In this document: piece by piece, positions 19,601 to 26,310 of the stretch | Layout of the letters: the number at the start of each line of letters is the position of its first letter | Numbering within the stretch: the first letter of the stretch is position 1 | Source of the DNA: a bacterium | GTDB lineage: Bacteria; Hinthialibacterota; Hinthialibacteria; OLB16 | Direction: 5' to 3' | Length of the DNA: 64,000 bases | Assembly (NCBI GenBank): GCA_022072055.1 | Contig: JAJVIK010000011.1 | Location: 588,863 to 652,862, forward strand | The notes under the pieces: model-generated | Told to the model about the DNA's origin: nothing | Seen by the model: the letters and a program-made list of their open reading frames with translations, nothing else | The model's database searches: none | Program-made: the position numbers and the translations under genes

Positions 19601-19889
19601 CCGACTGATCGGTGGCGATCAGTCCCGAATCCCAAAGGTCCGCTTTCCCTGGTTCCAGAAGGTCCGCGCGGCTGGCGACCAACACCTGATGGGCTTGTTG
19701 CGCGGCGCCAAACCGGTCCGACACGAGCCGCCAGCTCAAACGAGGGTCTGGCATGTCGATTCCGAGGGGTTCTTCTCGATACTCACAGCGAAGCCCCTCG
19801 ACCCGCACATCGCTCGGCGGTTCGGCCCACGCCAGGGTCACGACACTCGCCACAAGGAGGAAATGCGAAATATCGATCAGGTTCTTCAT
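16647..19889 (-). CDS. Secreted alpha-L-rhamnosidase, GH78
   Basis: A 1080-residue enzyme removing terminal alpha-L-rhamnose. A signal peptide (residues 1-22) is followed by a fibronectin-like N-terminal domain (LRCEYREEPLGIDMPDPRLSW, FWRVRVRDDAGRLSDWS). Next come a beta-sandwich with LYLNGERCG-like lectin features (MTVYLNGERCGA), a Bac_rhamnosid_N domain (VSELHVNGRKVGDAVLSPA) and the concanavalin-like domain. The (alpha/alpha)6 catalytic domain bears the diagnostic DCPQRDERQGWLGDRSEE near residue 655, where the acidic residues of DERxGWxGD hold the general acid, and GATTIWELWNGD further on. A C-terminal cap (GPIRSHWRRDQGDFSWDV) closes it. Length and domain order fit multi-domain GH78 enzymes. 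GGGGGG lies about 8 bases before the ATG. It opens the four-gene - strand glycosidase run ending at 10984. Confidence 0.95.
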   Translation of the reverse strand: MKNLIDISHFLLVASVVTLAWAEPPSDVRVEGLRCEYREEPLGIDMPDPRLSWRLVSDRFGAAQQAHQVLVASRADLLEPGKADLWDSGLIATDQSVQVPYRGKPLTSGARCFWRVRVRDDAGRLSDWSAPARWSMGVLRPEDWTARWIGLDEGPAPESLHPARWIWRAGGGPIAAMPVGACFFRRTFNAPENKRLISAVAWLAADNRMTVYLNGERCGASGDYHSASEFNLLNGIRPGGNVIAVEAENGGDGPNPAGLIGMVRMTCDDGSEVAIPTDNQWRVTSETQADWNKTGFEDSAWEAASDLGPYGMDPWGQLVTPDSRKLPARMLRRAFELEKPLKSAVIHMAGLGVSELHVNGRKVGDAVLSPALSDYDKRVYYVTQDVTQFLKEGANVLGVWLGNGRFYAPRDSSFVGMRSYGFPKLLLQMDIAFEDGDTRRIVTDGDWRITAEGPITANNEYDGERYDARLEMNDWSRAGFDDSHWRKASEVDAPKGKLCAEAIDPIRVTETLQPKSISSPEPGVALFDMGQNMVGWVRLKVRGARGAHVALRFAETLHDGRLFTDNLRGARCMDVYILKGEGEEVYEPRFTYHGFRYVELRGYPEEPDLSVLEGKVVHDALEPAGSFRCSDETINQVYRNAVWGTRGNYRSVPTDCPQRDERQGWLGDRSEESRGEMYLFDAARFYAKWVQDIEDTQLDSGSISDVAPPYYPFYTDNVTWPSSFLIIPGMLYEKSGDTRVIERHYAGMKRWIAYMRGFIQDGLMPRDQYGDWCVPPESQELIHSKDPARKTAGTLIATAYFCHDLDLMAGYASLLGHEEDAAEYRLPANDMRAAFNRKYWNEEKGQYDNGTQTTCVLALAFKMAPEGKQSVVLNHLIDSIRVSQKGHLATGLIGGQWLMRVLAENRQSDTAFIVATQREYPSWGYMIDHGATTIWELWNGDTADPGMNSHNHVMLLGDFIVWLHECLAGIQSDPGHPGFKKIVLKPSLAGNLTFVEASYNSMYGPIRSHWRRDQGDFSWDVAIPPNTFAEIHVPSADADTVMESGEPISPEKGIRFLRRENGASVYRASAGRYAFQSRLN

Positions 19890-19954
19890 GCGGGTACCCC
19901 CCGGATTCTCGGATCAATGGAGCGGCCGTGCTCCAACTGGCGGATTTAGCCGGA

Positions 19955-21814
19955 TCACGGCCCCTCGCCACAGGTCGCTCGCCAACATCTGGCGAAATCA
20001 AACAGCACCGCCGCTAGGTTGTCCTCGGCATGGCCAGTGTCGATGAGCGACATAAGGTCCAAAGCATCCACCCTGCAATCCGGCACGATGTCCACCGTCC
20101 GGATGGGAGTGGCCGACGGCACGGAAGTAGGAGTCTCCGTCGCGGTGGCCGTAACGAGCTCAGTGGGCGTGGGGGTGGGAGTGACGGATGGAGGCTCGGC
20201 GGCGTCCGCCACGAAGACGTTGAACTGGGCTTCCTCCTGGGATTGGGTCATCGAATCGCTCAGGTCGATGATGTCGGTGATCCCTTCGGCGCGCAGCCGG
20301 TTCTCGATGCAAAGCATGAAGTTCCTGAAAGTCCCTCCATGGGTGGCCGCGCTTACATCCGCCGGGGAGAAGGCCACTTGGCTCAGGATCCGGGACGAAG
20401 CGTAATAGTCGAGCGCCACGGGATCCGTGCCTGCCAGGATAAGGTCTTCGCGCACGCAGGAATCGGCGTCATCGGTGTTGCCCGCTGGGTTGATCCAGAT
20501 CGCGTCAATGATATCCAGGTCGGCGCGGCGGACCTGGGCGATCTGACGACCCAACAGACCATACCCCACGTGCCGATTCTGATAACCCCAGAAGTACCCA
20601 TGCATTCGGTCCCAGTCCGCGAAGAGGGGATCGGGGTTGGTGATTGTCAGGAACCCAATGTAGTTCTTGAGCGCCAGTGTCGCTCCCGCCATGCCGTGGG
20701 CTTTCATGACTGGGAAGTTGATCATCTTCAAGCGGTCCGATTCGTACGAGCTCCCATTCCACACACCGTGCCGCATGCTGATGTGATAGGTCGCTCCGCC
20801 GATATCGAGAGAGAACTTGGGCCAGGCGAGTTCGTGGTTGCCGCTTCCTCCCACGGCCGCTCCGGTAACATACCCATCTTCGCCGTTGCCCTCCGAGAAT
20901 TCGTCCACGAAGTAGGATCCGAAGGCGTCCCAGTATGAGGTGGCAACGCGATGGCCCTGCCCGACAAAGGCATCGGCCACATCCTGATAGGAGGTCAGGG
21001 GATCTTCCGCGTTGTTGTACTCCGGGGTGTCCAAATCGGGTCTGACTCCCTGCGTGTTCTCCCCCACGATCACGGCGCCGGTAAAGCCATCGGGATGGCG
21101 GACGAGCCTGTAGATCAGGCCCTTGACCAAGTCGATGCGCGTGTGGTTGTAACGTTGGGAGGGGCCATAGCTCCATTGGTTGTTGACTTTGATGACCACG
21201 ACATCATCGGAGGCGAACAGTCCATTTGGGGTCGCCGTGGTACGGTAAAAGGGGGTGTTCCGGGCGGTCATCAAATCCACAAGGGCATTCATCCCCGCAT
21301 CGCTAAACGCTTCCTCTTCAGTCACTCCGGGGGGCAGATCGCCGCCATCCAGGGAGTAGGTCGCGGCGGGCGCGTTCCGGGCCACAAAGACATCCGAGAT
21401 GGCGCCCGGGTTCGTCCAGGCAGGGACCGTGAGGGTTGTTCCGGCTCGGGAGGGTGAAGGGCGATTCCCCGCTGCCAGGGTCAGCACCAGCATCATCCAG
21501 CAGACAACGAAAGCCGCACCCACCGCGGCGGCCTCCCGTTTGCGATCCGGGATCAGCCGGGACAGCCTTCGACGGAACGCGCAGGTGGCCGCCACCAGAC
21601 CCAGCACGCCGGTCCAGTAAGCGAGAGAAGCGAGCAGGGTGGCCAGGGCGGCCCTCTGGCAGGGGTACTGCAGACGGCTGGGTTTGAATCCGGCTCGCGC
21701 CAAGAGCCAGAGAAGTGAGAGGACCCCCGCCAGGCCAAACACAAGGTGGGGATGATTCAGGGTGTGGGACCGAGGTTGCGATGGTTCGTTTGGAGGTTTG
21801 CGATATCTGAACAT
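19955..21814 (-). CDS. DUF362-domain protein, membrane-anchored, with Thr/Pro linker and half-dockerin tail
   Basis: A 619-residue protein. Three hydrophobic segments in the first ~120 residues (LVFGLAGVLSLLWLLARAG, ALATLLASLAYWTGVLGLV, AAAVGAAFVVCWMMLVLTL) suggest a membrane anchor rather than a cleaved signal. The central part (about residues 130-540) has DUF362 features: VVVIKVNNQWSYGPSQRYN, DGFTGAVIVGENTQG, KMINFPVMKAHGMAGATLALKNYIG, then DLILAGTDPVALDYYASS. No [4Fe-4S] cysteine motifs are visible, unlike some DUF362 relatives. A Pro/Thr linker leads to the tail DCRVDALDLMSLIDTG ... AVLFDFARCWR. GGGAGG lies 11 bases before the ATG. DUF362 proteins have no settled function. A membrane-spanning protein ending in the same tail as soluble secreted proteins is unusual. 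Confidence 0.88.
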   Translation of the reverse strand: MFRYRKPPNEPSQPRSHTLNHPHLVFGLAGVLSLLWLLARAGFKPSRLQYPCQRAALATLLASLAYWTGVLGLVAATCAFRRRLSRLIPDRKREAAAVGAAFVVCWMMLVLTLAAGNRPSPSRAGTTLTVPAWTNPGAISDVFVARNAPAATYSLDGGDLPPGVTEEEAFSDAGMNALVDLMTARNTPFYRTTATPNGLFASDDVVVIKVNNQWSYGPSQRYNHTRIDLVKGLIYRLVRHPDGFTGAVIVGENTQGVRPDLDTPEYNNAEDPLTSYQDVADAFVGQGHRVATSYWDAFGSYFVDEFSEGNGEDGYVTGAAVGGSGNHELAWPKFSLDIGGATYHISMRHGVWNGSSYESDRLKMINFPVMKAHGMAGATLALKNYIGFLTITNPDPLFADWDRMHGYFWGYQNRHVGYGLLGRQIAQVRRADLDIIDAIWINPAGNTDDADSCVREDLILAGTDPVALDYYASSRILSQVAFSPADVSAATHGGTFRNFMLCIENRLRAEGITDIIDLSDSMTQSQEEAQFNVFVADAAEPPSVTPTPTPTELVTATATETPTSVPSATPIRTVDIVPDCRVDALDLMSLIDTGHAEDNLAAVLFDFARCWRATCGEGP

Positions 21815-21869
21815 GTCGTCTCTTGCCTCCCGCGCGGTTGGAACCGTATGGAGGTGTCTTGCCGCGGAC

Positions 21870-21902
21870 CCGGCCTTAATCTGGGGACAGAGTATATCAT
21901 GG
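21870..21902. repeat. Possible remnant of a REP-like GGGGACAG intergenic element
   Basis: The stretch TTAATCTGGGGACAGAGTAT resembles the short TCTGGGGACAGAGTATA-type sequences that I know from intergenic elements mobilised by REP-associated Y1 transposases in many environmental bacteria. Only one copy without a partner arm is seen here, and no transposase gene is in the window, so it would be a dead remnant. The resemblance is from memory. Confidence 0.3.
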
Positions 21903-21924
21903 AAAGGGGTGTTAGGTGGAATGA

Positions 21925-21944
21925 ATTACCGGATTGCCGGTAAT
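21925..21944. terminator. Perfect 8-bp stem-loop between URO-D-like and DUF362 genes
   Basis: ATTACCGG at 21925-21932 pairs with CCGGTAAT at 21937-21944 around the loop ATTG. It lies 51 bases after the stop of the - strand URO-D-like gene and 110 bases before the next - strand start, so it may end the first transcript. There is no strong U-tract on the - strand, so the terminator role is only plausible. Confidence 0.4.
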
Positions 21945-21995
21945 CTTTGTCCAAGCCGTTTGGGATGAGCCGGAGGGTCGGATCGAGGCAGCCAT

Positions 21996-23129
21996 TCAGA
22001 ACTTCTCGACCAACTCAACCATCTTCTCGTAGTTCCTCAAAGTCTGGGGCGGCAGGAATCGCCCGTAGGGGGCGGCGGATGGCATGAGAACAAAACCTCG
22101 TCCCGGGCCGCTTGTCCCTTCCTCAAGCGCGCGCTTGACTTTCTCCGCAAACAGATCGGCGGGCAAGTTTTCGATATCGGCGACCTCGATGTTTCCGAAC
22201 AAGGTGAGGTTCTTGCCATACCGTTCGCGGACATGGCGAAGTTCCACATCGCCCTGCGGCGGCGGCTCGATGGGATCCAATCCGTCGGGTTCCATGGACA
22301 CGATATCATCGAGGATCGCCTTCAGCTTTCCATGCGAGTGAATCCTCGCATACCCTCCAAAGCGGTGGATCACTTGGATCATGGGTCGGACATAAGCGCA
22401 AACATACTCTCTGAAAAGCGCGGGGCTCAGGTAGGGGGGTGAGGCATACTCCGGTCCGTAAATCCGCCAAAGGCGACCCGGGGCCGCCCGGGCGACCGCC
22501 TCCGTTCGGGACAAGAGCGCCGATGCGAACCCATCGAGCAAGCGGCGAAACAGTTTGGGCTCGGTCGTGGCGATCACCATGTAGTCCGCCATGTGAAAAA
22601 GCGAGGCCGCCAGGCAGAGTGGATCGGGCGTGTCGATCATCACAATCCCTGAGTCCCCCAAGGCCTCCTCGGCCTCGAACAGGGGCGAGGGATCGGGGGC
22701 GCCACCCACCTCCATCGGCGGAATCTGGAGGTAGGTTTCGAGATCGCCAACACCCTTGAGAAGATGTTCGACAGTCCAGACTGTGTCGAGATCACGATCG
22801 CGGCGCGTCCGGGAAGTAAGCACTCGATCTCCGACCTCAATCGTTCGAACATGGATACGGCTCCCACCATCCAGATAGGTCTTCTCCTGCGCGATCTTTT
22901 CGAGGGGGTCCGGCAAGACATCGCTGAAAGCCAGCCCGCGCATGACAATGCGGTCGGTCTTCTCCCTGGCCAGCTCGATCAGCGGCAGCCAGGATGAGTC
23001 CGAGTGAATGTTGAAAGGATCCGGATCGTCAGGGTCCTCATCCAGGCCGTTGATCTCGTAAAAGGAGACCGGAGGCCGATCCACGGGGTCGCCGCGAATT
23101 GAAGCCATCAGTCTTTCCCGACGATTCAT
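21996..23129 (-). CDS. Uroporphyrinogen-decarboxylase-fold (URO-D-like) protein
   Basis: A 377-residue cytoplasmic protein of the URO-D/methyltransferase superfamily. The frame is open to 24179 but would overlap the ThuA-like gene. The ATG at 23129 is preceded by GGAGG with a 5-base gap and begins MNRRERLMASIRG, a typical URO-D-family opening. Other family features are DRPPVSFYEINGLDED, a TIM-barrel end with FGGYARIHSHGKLKAIL (the His-rich strand used by corrinoid/coenzyme M methyltransferase relatives) and GLDPIEPPPQGDVELRHVRERYG. True heme-pathway HemE has different N-terminal substrate-binding arginines. As in many PVC-like genomes, this is more likely a paralogue acting on a methylated or carboxylated compound. 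A second, diverged paralogue lies at 25195-26187. It is divergent from the ThuA-like gene. Confidence 0.88.
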   Translation of the reverse strand: MNRRERLMASIRGDPVDRPPVSFYEINGLDEDPDDPDPFNIHSDSSWLPLIELAREKTDRIVMRGLAFSDVLPDPLEKIAQEKTYLDGGSRIHVRTIEVGDRVLTSRTRRDRDLDTVWTVEHLLKGVGDLETYLQIPPMEVGGAPDPSPLFEAEEALGDSGIVMIDTPDPLCLAASLFHMADYMVIATTEPKLFRRLLDGFASALLSRTEAVARAAPGRLWRIYGPEYASPPYLSPALFREYVCAYVRPMIQVIHRFGGYARIHSHGKLKAILDDIVSMEPDGLDPIEPPPQGDVELRHVRERYGKNLTLFGNIEVADIENLPADLFAEKVKRALEEGTSGPGRGFVLMPSAAPYGRFLPPQTLRNYEKMVELVEKF

Positions 23130-23213
23130 GGGACCTCCGACGAATGCATGGTTATCACCTCTCGACCTCACCCCATGGGATGGTTCCACCCATCGGTCGC
23201 TCCTATAATACCC

Positions 23214-23219
23214 CCCAGT
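23214..23219 (+). promoter_or_regulatory. Possible -10 box of the ThuA-like gene
   Basis: A perfect TATAAT stands 27 bases before the chosen ATG at 23247 in the 117-base divergent gap. No good -35 box is visible at the right distance, so this may be an activator-dependent promoter or chance. Confidence 0.35.
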
Positions 23220-23246
23220 AAATGAATTTCGAGGCGAGGTGTGGCG

Positions 23247-24098
23247 ATGAGTGGGAAATTCCGGATTGGGTCCGTGGTGGCAACAGGAGTCTTGGCCATG
23301 AATCTCTGCAATGACCCCTTGGCGGCGGGTGAGCCAAGCGCTCGGCGGGCGCTGTATTTCACCAAGTCGTCCGGTTTCGAGCACAGCGTGGTGAAGCGCG
23401 AGGGGGACCGTCTCGCGCACAGCGAGGCGATATTGACCGGCGCCTTCGCGAGGCATGGAGTCGAGCTGATCTGCACCAAGGATGGCGGCATGCTCACCGC
23501 CGACAACCTGAAGAAGTTTGATACCGTCCTCTTCTACACCTCCGGCAACCTTCTCGAGGCGGGGACTGACGGGTTTCCTCCCATCAGCCAGGAGGGCTAC
23601 GCTCAGCTCCTGGAGTGGATTCGCTCGGGAGGCGGGTTTATCGGCATTCACGCCGCCACCGACAGCAATCGTGGCGATGAACCCACCGAATACACCAAGC
23701 TGATCGGCGCGGCCTTCGTGTCCCACGGGAAGCAGGAGGTCGCCACGGTAAAGGTGGTCGACCCGAGCTTCCCCGCGATGAAGGGGCTGCCGGTCGAGTT
23801 TCGGATGATTGACGAGTGGTATGTTCACAACCAGGTCAACGCCGCCGGAAACATGCGTGTGCTGATGACACTGGAGACCGGCAAGATGGAGCAGGAGATG
23901 TACAACAAGGTTCCCTCGATGCCGATCACCTGGTGCAGCAATTACGGAAAGGGCCGAGTTTTCTACACCGCGCTGGGTCACCGGGAGGATGTCTGGGAGA
24001 TGCCGCTGCTTCAGGGGATGATCCTCAAGGCATACGAGTGGACCTCCGGCCGGGTTCCGGGAGACACCGCGCCGAATTTCGAGGAGTTCCTGAAATAG
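23247..24098 (+). CDS. Secreted ThuA-like (trehalose-utilisation) domain protein
   Basis: A 283-residue protein of the ThuA family, which has a class-I glutamine-amidotransferase-like fold. The ATG at 23247 is preferred to the GTG at 23241, because GAGGCGAGG stands 7 bases before the former. The N-terminus MSGKFRIGSVVATGVLAMNL looks like a signal peptide, with the mature part near AGEPS. Family segments are ALYFTKSSGFEHSVVKREG, FARHGVELICTKDGGML, FDTVLFYTSGNLL, GGGFIGIHAATDSN, then MPITWCSNYGKGRVFYTALG and HREDVWEMPLLQGM. ThuA-like proteins are abundant in PVC-type bacteria and are often fused or linked to sugar oxidoreductases and glycosidases; no reaction is established for this subgroup. 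It converges on the GH29 gene with a 44-base gap. Confidence 0.92.
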   Translation: MSGKFRIGSVVATGVLAMNLCNDPLAAGEPSARRALYFTKSSGFEHSVVKREGDRLAHSEAILTGAFARHGVELICTKDGGMLTADNLKKFDTVLFYTSGNLLEAGTDGFPPISQEGYAQLLEWIRSGGGFIGIHAATDSNRGDEPTEYTKLIGAAFVSHGKQEVATVKVVDPSFPAMKGLPVEFRMIDEWYVHNQVNAAGNMRVLMTLETGKMEQEMYNKVPSMPITWCSNYGKGRVFYTALGHREDVWEMPLLQGMILKAYEWTSGRVPGDTAPNFEEFLK

Positions 24099-24104
24099 GG
24101 AGAG

Positions 24105-24129
24105 AGGGAACACGACCGAACGTGTCCCT
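24105..24129. terminator. Stem-loop between convergent ThuA-like and GH29 genes
   Basis: AGGGAACACG at 24105-24114 pairs with CGTGTCCCT at 24121-24129 with one bulged A and a 6-base loop. It fills the 44-base gap between two convergent stop codons, so it could end transcription from both sides. No strong U-tract is present on either strand. Confidence 0.45.
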
Positions 24130-24142
24130 CCGGAGGGGTGTC

Positions 24143-25195
24143 TCATTCTCCGGCCAACGCATGTCCGGACCGAATCCACTCCCCCACTTGCATCAGTGTT
24201 TTGACATCAATGTCTCGGATCTTCCCGGCGGGATCGGGGCCGACATTGAGAGAGAAGAGGTTGCCGTGCTCCACCGCCCCAAGATAGTCGCGGTAGATCT
24301 TCTCGGGGGAATGGCAGAGGGTGTCGTGCTCCGACAACGAGTAGAACCAATCCGCCCCGCCGACATGCTCCGGTAGAATGGGGTAGGTGAACTCCGCCAA
24401 GAGGTATCCCTGGTATTCGGCCTCCCCTTTTGTGTTGAACCGACTCGCCCCGGCGCCGCCCACTCGTCCCGGAGTCCCTCGCTCGCGCAGCGCAAGCTGT
24501 CCCGCGGGCGCTCCGTGGTTGAACCCGACGAAGCAGTCCGGCTGGAATCCGCGCACCCAATCAGCGGTCTCCGGGTGCCCCAAGCCGCCCTCTCCCTGGG
24601 CATGATCCATCCAGAAGAACTCGATGGGACCATACCGCGTGCATAATTCCTTCAACTGGGCCTTCTTCCGGTCGCTGTCCGCTCCGCTCATCCAGATGGG
24701 ATCACGATACCGAGGGTCCCCCGGGATCAGACCGTCCCTCGGAATGTCCTCCTTGATCCAGGTCCAATCGGCCTCGGAGAAATAGAGCGCCAGTTTCAAG
24801 CCGTGTGTGTCGCACGACTGCCTGAGCTTTGCGAGGACATCGATCCCCAGCGGGGCGCGCGTGACCTTCCATTTCGTGGTGTCTGTGTCCCACAGGCAGA
24901 AGCCATCGTGATGCTTGGCCAGAAACAGGATGTACTTCATCCCGGCGGCCTTGGCCACTCGGCACCACTGGTCGGTGTCGCATCCGGTCGCTCGGAAGAA
25001 GCCGGGATCCTCGACCCCACGGGTCCATTCATGCCCCGAGAAAGTGCTCAGGGACCAGCAGATGAACATCCCGAAACGCAGTTCCTTCAATTGCGCGGCT
25101 CGCGTCTCATCGGGGAGTTTGTCCGCCGGTCCCGCGGCCAGCGGCGCGCAGGCCAATAACGAAGCCACGGCCAATGCCTTCGGATTCCCGCACAT
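24143..25195 (-). CDS. Secreted alpha-L-fucosidase, GH29
   Basis: A 350-residue retaining alpha-L-fucosidase. The ATG at 25195 overlaps the TGA of the upstream URO-D-like gene (TGATG) and has GGGAGGG 8 bases upstream. Two TTG codons just before it are weaker choices. A short signal peptide (ALAVASLLACAPLAAG) is followed by GH29 features: ELRFGMFICWSLSTFSGHEW, AAGMKYILFLAKHHDGFCLWD, DVLAKLRQSCDTHGLKLALYF, and YGPIEFFWMDHAQ near residue 195, where the Asp is the expected nucleophile. HGNLFSLNVGPDPAGKI matches the usual LLLNVGP end. It lacks the C-terminal beta-sandwich of long GH29 enzymes. Tight coupling to a URO-D-like gene is unusual. Confidence 0.93.
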   Translation of the reverse strand: MCGNPKALAVASLLACAPLAAGPADKLPDETRAAQLKELRFGMFICWSLSTFSGHEWTRGVEDPGFFRATGCDTDQWCRVAKAAGMKYILFLAKHHDGFCLWDTDTTKWKVTRAPLGIDVLAKLRQSCDTHGLKLALYFSEADWTWIKEDIPRDGLIPGDPRYRDPIWMSGADSDRKKAQLKELCTRYGPIEFFWMDHAQGEGGLGHPETADWVRGFQPDCFVGFNHGAPAGQLALRERGTPGRVGGAGASRFNTKGEAEYQGYLLAEFTYPILPEHVGGADWFYSLSEHDTLCHSPEKIYRDYLGAVEHGNLFSLNVGPDPAGKIRDIDVKTLMQVGEWIRSGHALAGE

Positions 25196-26187
25196 CAACA
25201 AGCCCTCCCTCCCGTGTATTCGGTAAGAAGGCCCAAATAGGTCCGGTATTCGCTCAGTGAAACTCCCGGTGGGGTCTGGTGGTCCACGCTCGGGATGAAG
25301 CCCCCGGTCTTGATCACGGGAACCAGACGCTCAAATTCACTCCGCATTGCCTGTTCCCCATGGGTCATGACCATCTTGTCGTAATGGCCGATCATGCACA
25401 GATCCGGGAATTCTCCACGCAGCCGCAGGGCATCGACTCCCGCTTGGCGCTCCAGTGGAAGCACCCCATCGATCCCCACCGAGCGCAACCAGGGCGCCAG
25501 GTTGGTCACATCGCCGTCCGTATCGACAATGGCCAGCATCCCCATCTCTTTGGCCCGTTCCACCAGCGGGCGATAGTAAGGCGCCAGAAAGGCATCGCGG
25601 CAGCGCCCGGAAATCATGGGGCCGTGGTTGTAGGACATATCCTCCGCGAGGGTGAGGAAGGTGGGTTCGCCGATTCGCGCAATCTTCGCAAGCAAGTCGA
25701 GATTGAATTCAAGCAGGTCCTTGTTGATCCGGTGGATCAGTTCCGGTTGGTCATGGAAGGCCAGCATGAGGTTTGTAAACCCCATCAACGTGCGCGGGAA
25801 CCAGAAGAATCCCTCCAAGGTGATCCACACCACGACGCAGCCTGTGCGTTGTCGCTCCAACCATGGCGCCATTCCCTGGATCGCCTCGGAATGATCCGGA
25901 AAAAGCTTCGGGCGTAACCGCATGTAATCGTCCAGGTCCGAAACAATCCCCTCCACATGGTGTTGGGTGGCCTCGATGGTCGGGTCGGTGGTGCTAAACC
26001 AGAACTGGATATACGGATCCAGGCCAAAGTAATCGTGAATCTCAAAGACTGTCTTCAGGCAGGAGGGAAGCCCCTCGTTACGCCACCGGTCCAAAGTGAG
26101 GTCCCACCACATGGCCCACTCCCATCTGGGGAGGCGGTCAACTTCCTCAAAGGCCATGGTCGCGCGGAACCGTTCGACATGATTCAT
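25195..26187 (-). CDS. Uroporphyrinogen-decarboxylase-fold (URO-D-like) protein, diverged
   Basis: A 330-residue TIM-barrel protein of the URO-D superfamily, beginning MNHVERFRATMAFEEVDRLP, which is the standard opening of this group. Further support comes from FEIHDYFGLDPYIQFWF, a conserved FLTLAEDMSYNHGPMIS strand, AIVDTDGDVTNLAPWLRSVG, DGVLPLERQAGVDALRLR and PSVDHQTPPGVSLSEYRTY. These resemble the catabolic methyltransferase-like URO-D proteins (MtaA/CmuA relatives), not HemE. GGAGGAG lies 8 bases before the ATG. Its stop overlaps the fucosidase start, so both are made from one message. The distance to the other URO-D-like gene (21996-23129) and the low similarity by eye suggest two separate functions. 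Confidence 0.87.
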   Translation of the reverse strand: MNHVERFRATMAFEEVDRLPRWEWAMWWDLTLDRWRNEGLPSCLKTVFEIHDYFGLDPYIQFWFSTTDPTIEATQHHVEGIVSDLDDYMRLRPKLFPDHSEAIQGMAPWLERQRTGCVVVWITLEGFFWFPRTLMGFTNLMLAFHDQPELIHRINKDLLEFNLDLLAKIARIGEPTFLTLAEDMSYNHGPMISGRCRDAFLAPYYRPLVERAKEMGMLAIVDTDGDVTNLAPWLRSVGIDGVLPLERQAGVDALRLRGEFPDLCMIGHYDKMVMTHGEQAMRSEFERLVPVIKTGGFIPSVDHQTPPGVSLSEYRTYLGLLTEYTGGRAC

Positions 26188-26310
26188 GCTCGGAACTCCT
26201 CCGGGTCAACCTGGGCGGCTCGCGAATCAAGGCAAGGAAGGGCCTTGACCCTCATCGACCCGGATTCTCTCAAATCTGCTGGGTGAAGGAAACTCTGGCG
26301 GGAGAGAGGG

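Noticed and set aside
18216-19949. 577-codon + strand frame opposite the GH78 gene
   Set aside because: A shadow of the rhamnosidase gene with no ribosome-binding site and no recognisable domain.
23130-24179. N-terminal extension of the URO-D-like frame to 24179
   Set aside because: The extension is antisense to the ThuA-like gene; a strong GGAGG before the ATG at 23129 and the standard family N-terminus fix the start there.
26228-26246. CAAGGC...GCCTTG stem between the second URO-D-like gene and the CARDB giant
   Set aside because: A short 6-bp stem without U-tract in GC-rich DNA; chance is likely.
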